This document shows, piece by piece, positions 1 to 8,473 of a stretch of DNA of 64,000 nt. Source of the stretch: Clostridiales bacterium. GTDB taxonomy: Bacteria; Bacillota; Clostridia; Oscillospirales; Acutalibacteraceae. The stretch is from NCBI GenBank assembly GCA_019415945.1, contig DXYF01000016.1, positions 80,287 through 144,286 on the forward strand, in the 5' to 3' direction. The position numbers and the translations under genes were made by a program. The notes below the pieces were generated by a model that saw only the letters and a program-made list of their open reading frames with translations, was not told the DNA's origin and made no database searches. Positions within the stretch are counted from its first letter, which is position 1; each line of letters starts with the position of its first letter.

Positions 1-1887
1 CATTACAACGAGCATACCGATTGACATAAGCTGTTTGCCGAGGTCGAGAATATCGTAGCAGATAAGGCGGTTATCGGTATCAACATTTGTTTGCTTTGCA
101 AATGTGTTGAGTGAGCCGTTGGTGAACAGCTCAATCGCAAGAGCGATTTCCTGTGCTTCAGGCTCGTCCTGTTTGAGAAGCTCCGCACGAAAATCCTGCA
201 AGGTAGGAACTCTGCCTGTGTAATTGTTCTGCTGATAGGTACGATACACACCTGCCGTGCATCGGTCGATAATTGATTTTTCCTTTGCACCTAATGGTAA
301 AAACTGCTCGCAAAGCGACATAATAAATTCGGATTTTAGAATAACTGGATTTGCACCGTCTCCGTATTCCTCGGACATATCCATAGCGTTGATATGATTT
401 TTAGAGGTAGCCGAGATATCAATTACCTCGCCGCCGAGCGCATTAACAAGTGCTCCGTACTCACGCTCGGGATCGACAATAATTACATCTGCATCCGATG
501 AAAAAATTTGATTGACAATCTCACCCTTTGCTGCGAATGATTTACCGCCGCCCGATACACCGAGGATAAACTCGTTGCCGTTCAAAAGCTGTTTGCGGTC
601 GGCTATAATCATATTCTTTGAGATAACATTCTGACCATAGTAAATACCGTTGTCGTGGAAAATATCCTGAACACGAAACGGCATAAGCACGGAAAGTGAT
701 TCGGTTGTCAGAGTGCGGAATGAATCAATTTTGCGTACCCCGAAAGGCATAGCTGTATTCAGTCCGTCCATCTGCTGAAATTTCAGTATTGCAATCTGAC
801 AAAGGTGTTTTCTCGCCGTTGTGAGTAATGCTTCCGTGTCGTTGTCAAGCTGTTCCTTTGTGTCTGCTGTGTGTACCATCGTAAGGACACCGAACATCAT
901 ACGCTGGTCACGGGTAGTAAGGTCATCAAGAAATTCTTTCATTTCTTTCTTCTGCTGTTCCATATCATACGGGACGGTTGCGGAAAAGTTGTTGTTGGCG
1001 TTTTGTCTGCGCTGCCAATTCGTTATATTGGTTTCAACACCGAGCAAACGGCTCTCAGCTTCTCGCACGGCTTCGTCTGTCGGCACGGGTATAACATCAA
1101 TGGACAACATCAGATTACGGTTAAGCTCGGTAAGCTCGGAAATCATACTATCCTTGATATACGAAGCGTAGTCACGCATAAAAAGAACTCTGCCGTATCT
1201 GTCGCCGATTTTGAAATAGTCCTTTTCAAACTCCATTGAATCAGGGCAGATATAATCCTTGAAGCTGTGTCCTTTCTTACAGCTTTCCTTAATGCTGAAA
1301 TGATAGGAGCTTTCTTCACCCACACGGTAAAAATCGTGAAAGATACGAAGTCGCTCCTCTGCTTCAAGCTCAATGCACTGACTTCCGAGCTTGCTCAGGT
1401 GAGTAATCATATCGTTACCTACACGGTTAAAATAGGTGCGGGCTTCCTCTATATTTTTCTTGCAGACAGATACCGTAATATACTTGTCCTGCACCATTGA
1501 ATTTGCACCTGTTGCTTTATCAAGCAGCATTTTGTTGTACTCATCACGGTAGATGTCCAGAGCGTCACCCTTGAGAGGAATCAGGATTGACTTTTCAAAA
1601 TCAAGTCGGTTGAGCCTGCGGTTGTTAATGGTAATCTTTGTAGTAGCTCCGCTGTCAAATGAATTGAGCAGTTCGGAGTACTCAAGGAACATTTCCTCTT
1701 TATCCTCACGGCTTGCAACAGCGTAGTTAATATCGGTAAATTTAAAGGACTTGGAAAATTTGTCCCTTCCGATTCGGAAAATGCCGTCATCATAAATGGC
1801 GGTAACAGGAATAACATCCTGAACCCCTTTTGGAACGACAAACTTTTCCTTGTCCTGTTTTCCTATATTTCTTAATGTTTTAATCAT
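1..1887 (-). CDS. VirB4/TraE-like conjugation ATPase, 3' end outside window
   Basis: The reverse strand is open from an ATG at 1887 to the left edge, giving about 629 codons without a stop. The start is preceded by AGGAGG about 12 bases upstream. The Walker A motif GVSGGGKS lies near residue 450 and a Walker B-like stretch (VIIVDPERE) about 30 residues later. This matches VirB4-type ATPases that power type IV secretion in integrative elements of Clostridia. It follows prgI with an overlap of a few bases, the usual gene order. The protein should act at the cytoplasmic face of the mating channel. The family is usually near 800 residues, so the C-terminal part is missing here. I saw no internal lesion, unlike several neighbours. 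Confidence 0.9.
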   Translation of the reverse strand, partial: MIKTLRNIGKQDKEKFVVPKGVQDVIPVTAIYDDGIFRIGRDKFSKSFKFTDINYAVASREDKEEMFLEYSELLNSFDSGATTKITINNRRLNRLDFEKSILIPLKGDALDIYRDEYNKMLLDKATGANSMVQDKYITVSVCKKNIEEARTYFNRVGNDMITHLSKLGSQCIELEAEERLRIFHDFYRVGEESSYHFSIKESCKKGHSFKDYICPDSMEFEKDYFKIGDRYGRVLFMRDYASYIKDSMISELTELNRNLMLSIDVIPVPTDEAVREAESRLLGVETNITNWQRRQNANNNFSATVPYDMEQQKKEMKEFLDDLTTRDQRMMFGVLTMVHTADTKEQLDNDTEALLTTARKHLCQIAILKFQQMDGLNTAMPFGVRKIDSFRTLTTESLSVLMPFRVQDIFHDNGIYYGQNVISKNMIIADRKQLLNGNEFILGVSGGGKSFAAKGEIVNQIFSSDADVIIVDPEREYGALVNALGGEVIDISATSKNHINAMDMSEEYGDGANPVILKSEFIMSLCEQFLPLGAKEKSIIDRCTAGVYRTYQQNNYTGRVPTLQDFRAELLKQDEPEAQEIALAIELFTNGSLNTFAKQTNVDTDNRLICYDILDLGKQLMSIGMLVVM

Positions 1888-2245
1888 TGGCTTTCATTGC
1901 CTCCTTTGCTTTTCTTTCGATACTCGGCTTCATAAGCTCGTAGTAGGTATTTGTGGATTTGAATGTCAGCTTTTTAGGCGTAAGAAATTCTGATTTCACC
2001 CAAGCAATGACGAATTTTTCGGCAGTCATTCCGTTGTACTTCACAAAGCCGAGTGCCGCAAACGGAGCGGCGGACAGAATGCAAATCCACGATACGGTTT
2101 CTGTACCCACATACGGCTTTAAAAGGAAGAAAACGGCAACCGCAACAGCACAGGCACAGACAGAAAAAATGATCTGTCGAAGTGACAGACCAAAAAATAC
2201 GGCTTCTGTGTAGTTGCGGATTTCTCAGTTTATTTTTACTTCCAA
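1880..2245 (-). pseudogene. PrgI-family conjugation membrane protein with TGA at codon 7
   Basis: Reading from a TTG at 2245, which has AGGAGG just upstream, the frame begins LEVKIN, hits TGA (2225-2227), then continues EIRNYTEAVFFGLSLRQI to a stop at 1880. Without the TGA the protein would be 121 residues with two membrane segments (about residues 23-45 and 52-70), matching PrgI, a small inner-membrane partner of VirB4. CGA or AGA to TGA is the simplest origin of the stop. The only later in-frame start is the GTG at 2110, which would remove the first membrane segment. It overlaps the start of virB4. A nonsense lesion is seen; loss of function is inferred. Confidence 0.75.
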
Positions 2246-2330
2246 ATATATTACCTCCTGATAATTTTTTGAAATAAAAAATCGCCATCGGTTAAGATGA
2301 CGATTTAAAATTTTAATATTAAATAAGTTT

Positions 2331-2540
2331 TTATGTCCAGGAAATCTGAAGCTTTTTATGATGTTCAGCACAGTCTGCGAGATAAAGGTTAATGAGTGTC
2401 TGATAAGGTATTCCGGACGCTTTTGCCTGCTCCTTGAAATAATCTATTATCTCGCTGTCAATATTGATTGTAATTTGTTTTTTCAGTTTTTTTGCATAAG
2501 GATTTTTCCTTGCGTTTTTGAAATCATATTCTTCTTTCAT
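2331..2540 (-). CDS. brnA: BrnA-like antitoxin
   Basis: A 69-residue protein starting MKEEYDF, placed at 2540 because GGGGTG sits five bases upstream; a longer start at 2561 would run inside brnT. The residues KKQITINIDSEIIDYFKEQA followed by GIPYQTLINLYL form the ribbon-helix-helix DNA-binding fold of BrnA antitoxins. In the family it neutralises BrnT and represses the shared promoter as a complex. It lies directly downstream of brnT with the toxin gene first, the typical BrnT-BrnA order. The pair sits between two conjugation genes, so it probably stabilises the element. Confidence 0.85.
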   Translation of the reverse strand: MKEEYDFKNARKNPYAKKLKKQITINIDSEIIDYFKEQAKASGIPYQTLINLYLADCAEHHKKLQISWT

Positions 2541-2541
2541 T

Positions 2542-2835
2542 CTATTCACCCCATTCTTCATACTGTTTGCTTTCGGATTTTGTTGCTTTCCTTGCGGAAA
2601 TAATGCGTATTACAGTATCGGAAGCTCTGTAACAATGACAAACCACGAGCAGATTTGCTCTGTTGCTGAGTCCTAAAATGATAAATCTTTCTTCCTCCTG
2701 TGAATGCTCAGGATCGTCAATTATCAATGCTTCTTCATCATAAAATACGGTTTTGGCTTCTTCAAAGGATATTTTATGCTTCTTTTTGTTGATCGCATTT
2801 TTATTATTATCCCATTCAAACTGTATCATATCCAT
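2542..2835 (-). CDS. brnT: BrnT-like ribonuclease toxin
   Basis: A 97-residue protein with the BrnT hallmarks: N-terminal FEWDNNKNAINKKKH, the FEEAKTVFYD helix, then RFIILGLS, VVCHCYR and the C-terminal RIISARKATKSE core. BrnT is an RNA-cleaving toxin with a RelE-like fold that halts translation. Two start codons are possible, 2835 (MDM) and 2829. No ribosome site precedes either, and the predicted transcription start falls on the first ATG (see promoter entry). It is followed at once by brnA. The pair lies between trbL and prgI of the conjugation module. Confidence 0.87.
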   Translation of the reverse strand: MDMIQFEWDNNKNAINKKKHKISFEEAKTVFYDEEALIIDDPEHSQEEERFIILGLSNRANLLVVCHCYRASDTVIRIISARKATKSESKQYEEWGE

Positions 2836-2841
2836 AATTAT

Positions 2842-2870
2842 ATTATAATTATAAAATCATTATGTGTCAA
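2842..2870 (-). promoter_or_regulatory. Consensus promoter of brnTA, probably leaderless
   Basis: On the minus strand TTGACA (2870-2865), a 17-base spacer and TATAAT (2847-2842) match the sigma-A consensus at all twelve positions. The transcript should begin about seven bases later, at the brnT ATG (2835). The AT-rich near-palindrome around the -10 region is a plausible site for the BrnA-BrnT repressor. Confidence 0.75.
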
Positions 2871-2888
2871 TAGAATTCAGAAGAAAGT

Positions 2889-3791
2889 TTAAAGTCCCAT
2901 CATCTCACGAATGATACGGTCTGACATCTTTACCGTGCCGACAAGGACAAGCATATTGAATATCAGTTCACCGATATATGCCCAAGTCATTGTAACGGGC
3001 GAAGCGTCTGTTGCTACCACAGGCGGTGATGTTACGAACAGGGAGAATATCAGGCAGGCTAAAACGATAACCGCACCCTCGAGGCAGACTGCGCAGTAGC
3101 TTTTGAAAAAGCTCTTACCGACATTCTGCGTAGGCTCGCCTGCAAATGTTGAAAGCGGTATGGGAGCAAGCGCCGTATACATATAGAGCTTGAAAAATCG
3201 ACCGTACACGGTCAATATCATAATGAAAGACATTACGGTAATGAACAATCCGCCGATAAGTGTTACTGCCCATAGCGGAATACTCTCCCAGAATCCGCAG
3301 TTTTCTATTGCTGTTACCATTTCATCAGGCAACACGGTTTGCGTTGCCGTTTCCAAGCCTGCGGATGTCATAATCGTTCCGATTGTACTCTGTACAATAT
3401 TGAACAGCGTCAGCATAAGCTCCATTCCGTTTGTAATGACGGCTTTGGCAAGAATAAACCGGACAAACAGCTTTACTGCGTGTTCAGGCTTCTTCACTTC
3501 TGCGAAGTTCCATTAGAGAACACAAAGCAAATACCCTCATATCCGAAGATAACAGAAGTTCACATCTGCAAAGCCGCCGCAGGTTTTTAAAACTCCTATG
3601 ACAAAGAACAGCACAAGTAATGCTAACCCGATAGCCTGCACGGCAGAGTTTACATTCTCAATCGCCGTCCAGATACCACCGCCCTTAAAGTCTTTCGGAG
3701 ATGTCAGCACTAGAGACCAAATCTCCGTAATTTTGGAATTCCAGGTGTCAAGTGCGTTTTGCAAATTCTGAACAACCCAATTATCGGACAT
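2889..3791 (-). pseudogene. TrbL/VirB6-like conjugation membrane protein split by an in-frame 66-bp insertion
   Basis: The upstream part (MSDNWVVQNLQNALDTW to VLKTCGGFADV) and the downstream part (VKKPEHAVKLFVRFILAKA to the end) are in the same frame and together give a 278-residue protein with five or six membrane segments, the expected size of the Clostridia TrbL-like protein. Between the two valine codons (3563 and 3497) lie 66 extra bases with in-frame TGA (3537-3539) and TAA stops. The insert is bounded by an imperfect repeat, TTTGCAGATGTGAA and TTCGCAGAAGTGAA. The downstream part could in principle restart at a GTG (3497). The role would be the inner-membrane channel of the mating apparatus. 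Confidence 0.75.
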
Positions 3792-3850
3792 TAAAGCACC
3801 TCCTTAAAATTTATGGGGTATGGGTCATAAAACTCATACCCCTGTTTTGA

Positions 3851-4228
3851 TTAAGAGCCGATAATAAGATTAAGAATTTCCTTTGCGAAGGTGATGATGA
3901 CGCCGCCTGCAAGGGTAAGGAAACCGTTGGCTCTTTGTGACGGGTCGTGTGATTTGAGCGAAAGACCAATCTGCACAACGCCGAAGCCTGTGAGGATAAG
4001 TCCGACCGCTCTGATAAGTCCGAAGATAAAGGTTGAAAGGTTATTAATTGCTGTAAGTGCATTTCCGCCGCTTTCTTCTGCTGCAAATGCCGTTACTGTA
4101 TAGAACTGAACAGCCTGACAGACAAAATCACTTTTTGAAGTCGCATTTGCTGTATCAAGCATTTCTGTCATTTCTTCAACCATTGAAGGCTTCATCCAAT
4201 AGGCATATTTCTTTTTATTTTCGCTCAT
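3851..4228 (-). CDS. Maff2/TrbC-like small membrane protein with ribbon-helix-helix N-terminus
   Basis: A 125-residue protein. Residues 1-45 (YAYWMKPSMVEEMTEMLDTANATSKSDFVCQAVQFY) look like the soluble RHH regulator common in Clostridia conjugative elements. From about residue 50 the sequence becomes AFAAEESGGNALTAINNLSTFIFGLI with two membrane segments, as in the pilin-like Maff2/TrbC proteins. The end of the second part (GGVIITFAKEILNLIIGS) is typical. The join may be a deletion fusion of two genes that are normally separate. The start at 4228 was chosen over 4246 because it gives the usual MSE start. It lies upstream of trbL in the expected order. Confidence 0.65.
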   Translation of the reverse strand: MSENKKKYAYWMKPSMVEEMTEMLDTANATSKSDFVCQAVQFYTVTAFAAEESGGNALTAINNLSTFIFGLIRAVGLILTGFGVVQIGLSLKSHDPSQRANGFLTLAGGVIITFAKEILNLIIGS

Positions 4229-4377
4229 TTTTGACAGACTCCTCAATTTCAGATTTTTGACATACTGTAAAACCGCATAACAGTCGGCTCTGCCGTCTGA
4301 TGTGACGCCGTGGGGAGACGCCCCACTTTAACCTGCTTAAAATAATTTCCTCGAAATTATGCGTTTTTCCTCAACTG

Positions 4378-4746
4378 CTAACTGTGAAAGAAATCAATCG
4401 CTTCTGTGATAGGACGGATAGTATAGAGCAAAGTACCGTTGCGCTTTCGACCGTCTTTTGTAATTACCTCTGTTTTCTCGGTTGAGATTAAATGCTTATC
4501 CTCAAGGCTTTAAACATATTTTCTGACCGTATTCTGACTCATTTTCAGAGCTTTCCCGATTGTTCGGTAGCCGGGATAGCACTGATATGTTTTTCTGTTC
4601 TCGCACCTCAAAAGATAACAGTACACAGCAATTTCTCCCGAGGATAAACCAAGACAAAATATTTCATTCGGCAGAGTGAAGTAATGTTTTGCATTATTTA
4701 TAGAATTATATCTCAAATACTTCCTCCCGTGTTCTGCTCCACCCAC
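4378..4746 (-). pseudogene. HTH replication-initiator-like protein with internal TAA
   Basis: The frame reads NSINNAKHYFTLPNEIFCLGLSSGEIAVYCYLL with a winged-helix core (TIGKALKMSQNTVRKYV), then TAA at 4510-4512, then continues in frame as SLEDKHLISTEKTEVITKDGR to a TAG at 4378. The combined 122-residue protein is the usual size of the small HTH proteins found beside conjugation modules in Clostridia. AAA to TAA explains the stop. The N-terminal half retains most of the DNA-binding domain and could still fold. Its start overlaps the xis-like gene by about 34 bases. Confidence 0.65.
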
Positions 4747-4922
4747 TCACAGAACTTTTCTTTTGGCACGACAAGTCTTGAGCCTATTTTCAGAACAGGA
4801 AAACCTTTTCTCCTCACCAATTCATATGCACTTGTCTTTGATATTCCAAGTACCTTTGCAATCTCCTGCACCGATAACATCAACGGCAGTTCATCATAGC
4901 TTTTATAAAAATTTTCATTCAT
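4713..4922 (-). CDS. Excisionase-like helix-turn-helix protein
   Basis: A 69-residue protein starting MNENFYKSYDELPLML at 4922, which has a GAGGTGAAG ribosome site; an upstream in-frame start at 4970 is less likely. SVQEIAKVLGISKTSAYELVRRKGFPVLKIGSRLVVPKEKFCEWVEQ is the classic MerR-type HTH of excisionase/AlpA proteins. In related elements such proteins bend DNA at attachment sites or switch transfer genes. It heads the minus-strand conjugation operon and is divergent from the DUF6076-like gene. No integrase gene is visible in the window. Confidence 0.85.
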   Translation of the reverse strand: MNENFYKSYDELPLMLSVQEIAKVLGISKTSAYELVRRKGFPVLKIGSRLVVPKEKFCEWVEQNTGGSI

Positions 4923-4955
4923 CTTCTTCACCTCTGCTTTTAGGGTAACAGAAAA

Positions 4956-4984
4956 TTGACAGTCAGACAATAGAATTGTATAAT
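4956..4984 (+). promoter_or_regulatory. Consensus sigma-A promoter for the DUF6076-like gene
   Basis: TTGACA (4956-4961), a 17-base spacer and TATAAT (4979-4984) match the consensus fully. The gene start at 5053 follows about 60 bases later with a GAGGAG ribosome site. Confidence 0.75.
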
Positions 4985-5052
4985 CTTAGTTAGAGTGATG
5001 TTAATTATCTAATTTTAAAAGAATTTAGATTTTCTAAAATGAGGAGCAGATT

Positions 5053-6564
5053 ATGAAGAAGGATTACTCGGAATATAAACATACAGATTATGAAAAATAT
5101 AATATTTCAAGGCAAAGCAACAGCTATGTGTACTATGATTTCTTCATTAACTTTGCATCATTCGATCCGGACTCGAAGTTGTTTTCAATCAAAGTTGACA
5201 GGGTTAATGAAGACCTTTCAATGAAAGAGGCTATTGATGAATTTGAAGAACTTGAACGCTCACTCAGAGAGGTTCGTCCTGATAATTTGTCTGATGAAGA
5301 TATTGCTGATTATGAACAGAGTAGGGTTGAAGGCTTAGAGAAAAACAGAGCCTTGCGAGAACATTTCTCTGCAAAATATAATATTGACTGGGATGATAGT
5401 GACAAGTATTTTCAAGATCTTATGGATGAATATGAAATAAAAAAAGAAGAGCCTCTTCATAATGTGCTTAGCGGTGCTGTAATTGACCTGCAAATAGGTG
5501 AGGGAATACTTGATTTTATCTATGCGGACTTTAAAACGCCATTCAATGAAAGCTACGGATTTGTTTCTGCTTTTGACAACTTCATTAAAAACAGCGAAGA
5601 GAAAAGGCACATTGAATTTAATGAAAAACCTGAAAAAATATACAACTGCAATCAGGAAAATGTTGAAATGTTTTTCAGATATACAGACAGCAAACTTTTC
5701 ATTGAGAATATAGCAAATGCGTCTTTATACTCAGCAATTTGTCCTCCTGTGTTTTTGAAAGAAAACTTACCTGTTGAAGGTCTGACATGGTATTACAACT
5801 ATCTGCTTACATTACAGAATGAGTATAAGGAGCTAATAGAATTCTGTTTTAACGAGGACTTTTATCCGGAAGTAATGGAGAAAATCAAGCCGGCTGAAAG
5901 GTATTTTCTTTACAAAATAATACATAACCAGCCTCTGACAATTCAAAGAGAGGAGTATTTTAGTTACAGCAGAAGCAATCCAAATGGAAAAATCCTGCCG
6001 ATTCGTTTATCTCAAGAGGATTTTCTCAGCAGAGTTATGAATGAATATGAGCCGACTGAACAGCATAAGGAATTTCAGAAGAAATATAATTTGAGTGATG
6101 CCGTGATGGAAGTGTTCTGTCGCTTTCCTATTTCCCCTAATACAAGTTATAAATTCAGGAACATCAGAAAAGCACTTGAACTTGAATTTACAAAAATGCT
6201 TGAACAAGATATTTGCTTTAGAAAGTGCAAACGCTGTGGTAAGTATTTTATTATGAAGGGCAATTACAGCACAAACTACTGTGACAGGATTGCCGAAGAC
6301 GAAACAAGAAACTGTCAGGATATTATAGCTCTTGAAAACTACAAAAAGAAAACGGCGGACAACGCCGCCATTAAGATTTACAACAAATATTACAAAAGAT
6401 ATTCCGCCAGAGTTAAGGCTCATACTATACTTGAAAAGGATTTTAAGAAGTGGAAGTATGAGGCTATGACTAAGAGAAATGAGTGTATGGATGGAAAACT
6501 GACAGAGGAAGATTTTATCACTTGGATGGAAAGTTGCTTCCCTAATAGGAACAGGAAACATTAA
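5053..6564 (+). CDS. DUF6076-like zinc-finger protein, function unknown
   Basis: A 503-residue soluble protein with a GAGGAG ribosome site. The N-terminal two thirds are acidic and helical with no motif I recognise. Near residue 393 comes CKRCGKYFIMKGNYSTNYC followed about 12 residues later by another Cys (RNCQDI), a likely zinc-binding cluster resembling CGNR fingers. The tail (IYNKYYKRYSARVKAHTI, DFKKWKYEA) resembles the end of DUF6076 and CGNR-like proteins often found on mobile elements of Clostridia. It is monocistronic, has its own strong promoter and opens the cargo part of the island. A nucleic-acid-binding role is inference from the zinc finger. Confidence 0.6.
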   Translation: MKKDYSEYKHTDYEKYNISRQSNSYVYYDFFINFASFDPDSKLFSIKVDRVNEDLSMKEAIDEFEELERSLREVRPDNLSDEDIADYEQSRVEGLEKNRALREHFSAKYNIDWDDSDKYFQDLMDEYEIKKEEPLHNVLSGAVIDLQIGEGILDFIYADFKTPFNESYGFVSAFDNFIKNSEEKRHIEFNEKPEKIYNCNQENVEMFFRYTDSKLFIENIANASLYSAICPPVFLKENLPVEGLTWYYNYLLTLQNEYKELIEFCFNEDFYPEVMEKIKPAERYFLYKIIHNQPLTIQREEYFSYSRSNPNGKILPIRLSQEDFLSRVMNEYEPTEQHKEFQKKYNLSDAVMEVFCRFPISPNTSYKFRNIRKALELEFTKMLEQDICFRKCKRCGKYFIMKGNYSTNYCDRIAEDETRNCQDIIALENYKKKTADNAAIKIYNKYYKRYSARVKAHTILEKDFKKWKYEAMTKRNECMDGKLTEEDFITWMESCFPNRNRKH

Positions 6565-6671
6565 AATACAGAACAGAGAATTCAATAAACTTGATACACA
6601 AACTTTTCAGCGGTTTCTTAGCTTATCATTGTTTATAGTGATGCAAATTTTGAATATGTAACTTGCAAAAA

Positions 6672-6703
6672 CAGGAGACCACATTTTATGTGATCTCCTG
6701 CTG
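6672..6703. terminator. Inverted repeat, probable bidirectional terminator
   Basis: CAGGAGACCACAT and ATGTGATCTCCTG form a near-perfect stem around a TT loop, between the plus-strand DUF6076-like gene and the convergent methyltransferase pseudogene. Confidence 0.5.
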
Positions 6704-6762
6704 AGAAACGCAAGTAGCACGATTGCTGTTGCCTTAAATATTACGACCACTATATTTTTCTT

Positions 6763-8347
6763 TTACTTTTTCCATGTTTGTGGCATTAAAAAAGTATTCC
6801 TAGATAATAAAGATAAACTATTTTGCTTTTGAGCAACAACAAATATTTCTTTTCCACTTATTTCATCCACTTCTTGATTCATGTTTTTAGCGCTAAAACA
6901 ATATGAATCAATTACACGAAAACCAGCTTTTTGAAGCAAGTTATCTATTCCTTTTATAGTATAACGCCTGTCTCTAATGATATATTCACAAGGAAGACTA
7001 TTTTCACTAAAAAATTGCTCCTTTCTATACACTATACCGGACTTATCATCGATTAACATAGAATCACCGGAAAACACATCTCCTGTTTTTTGCATAGTAT
7101 TGGTTCCTTGAAGTTTTAATAGTGCGTCTATGTTGTCATCAATATCTTCAAGTACATTCCAACATTTTCTTTTTGTATATGTCATATTCATGACAGAAAT
7201 AATTAGGATACCTTTATTATTTAAAATCTTTCTAATTGATTTCAATAAATTTAGGTTCTCTTTGTCGTTGAGAAATGATCCAATAACATCATAAAGAGCA
7301 ATCGCTACATCATATTTTTCTTTAAATTTATATGACCTTACATCTCCGCTAATAAAACACTCAGGATTATATGCTTTTTGAGCCGATTTGATATTTTCTT
7401 TTGAAAAAATCAATTTCCTTGGTTTTTATACCTCTTTTATTTAATTCTATTGTGTGTCTACCAATACCACAACCAACATCAATTACTGAATCATTCTTCT
7501 TGATATATTTTTCACAAAGATAATCTATTTCTTCCTTTGTGCGTGAAGTCCATTTGTGATTTTGCATATTCATCATAGAATAAGCTTGCTGAATAATATC
7601 ATTTGGATATTCTAGATAAGCATACAATTGTTGTGTATCATCAATTCGTGGAGGTTGGGAGTTAAAAGTAAAAGCCAACCATTCGTATCCTTCGGATAAT
7701 TCTCTGTTTAAAAGAAAAGTTCCCCTCTTATATGTTTTTTTAATGCGTTTATTTAAGTCTTTATGATCAACATAAAATTCAGTATTTACCATTCCACACG
7801 AATAATTATCTATCCATGAGCTGTCATCAAAAATATCATATGCTACACTTTTTAATTTATCTAATTTTTTGTTTATAGTATTTGGATCTACTTTTCTCAT
7901 GGTTGCTCTCTCTAATGCCTTGATTGTCATTGGATTTGAAGTGAACAATTCCCAAGCGTAACAATCAGACAACCCCCATATAGAATGAAGAAGTTCACTG
8001 CCTATACCATTACCGCGAAATTGCTTTGCTACAACCAATTGAAGAATCCAGATAATCTCTTTTGTCTTTTCCTTTTTATATAAAAAGCATGCCCAATAAG
8101 ATTTGATTCAAAATAAACCATTGCAACAAATCTGTCTGGTTTATTTACAAAATTCTTTTTTTATCATACTTGGTGGAAATTTCACTCTTTCATTACACTT
8201 GGAACTGTCTGGACAATATGAAGACCATACACCGTAGTGTTCTGAAAACAGATTTGATGTGTCAATAATCTCTTTTTCAGACATAATACTGCATGGAATG
8301 TTTTTGTAAACTAAATAATCTGTTTTTCTTAATCTATTATGTTTCAT
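6763..8347 (-). pseudogene. GNAT acetyltransferase-SAM methyltransferase fusion with three frameshifts
   Basis: Three overlapping frames make one 527-residue protein if three homopolymer lengths are corrected: A4 at 8149-8152 (one too many), T5 at 8073-8077 (one too few) and A6 at 7404-7409 (one too many). The N-terminal half has the acetyl-CoA loop QFRGNGIGSELL of GNAT enzymes; the C-terminal half has SAM motif I, DVGCGIGRHTIEL, and an acidic end of strand 4 (VAIALYDVIG). The start MKHNRLRK has GGTGATG upstream. The substrate is unknown; GNAT-methyltransferase fusions often act on small molecules or antibiotics. Three lesions of one kind suggest either decay or sequencing error in homopolymers. 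Confidence 0.65.
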
Positions 8348-8394
8348 TAAATCATCACCATAAATCCTTTCACCTATAATATATATATCCTAAA

Positions 8395-8420
8395 AAATTG
8401 CATATAAATATGCAATTTAC
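8395..8420. repeat. AT-rich palindrome between two operons
   Basis: AAATTGCATATAAATATGCAATTT is a 10-base inverted repeat in the 126-bp gap upstream of the GNAT-methyltransferase pseudogene. No T-run follows, so an operator is as likely as a terminator. Confidence 0.35.
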
Positions 8421-8473
8421 AAAATATTATAATAGAATATATACTGCATTTAATATTTTATAATGAAAGTTTG

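Noticed and set aside
1143..1841. Short minus-strand open frames within the VirB4 region
   Set aside because: They are out of frame with the long VirB4 frame, which is open from 1887 to the edge and carries the Walker motifs.
1974..2288. 104-residue frame overlapping prgI
   Set aside because: Cysteine/arginine-rich shadow; the conserved PrgI sequence is in another frame.
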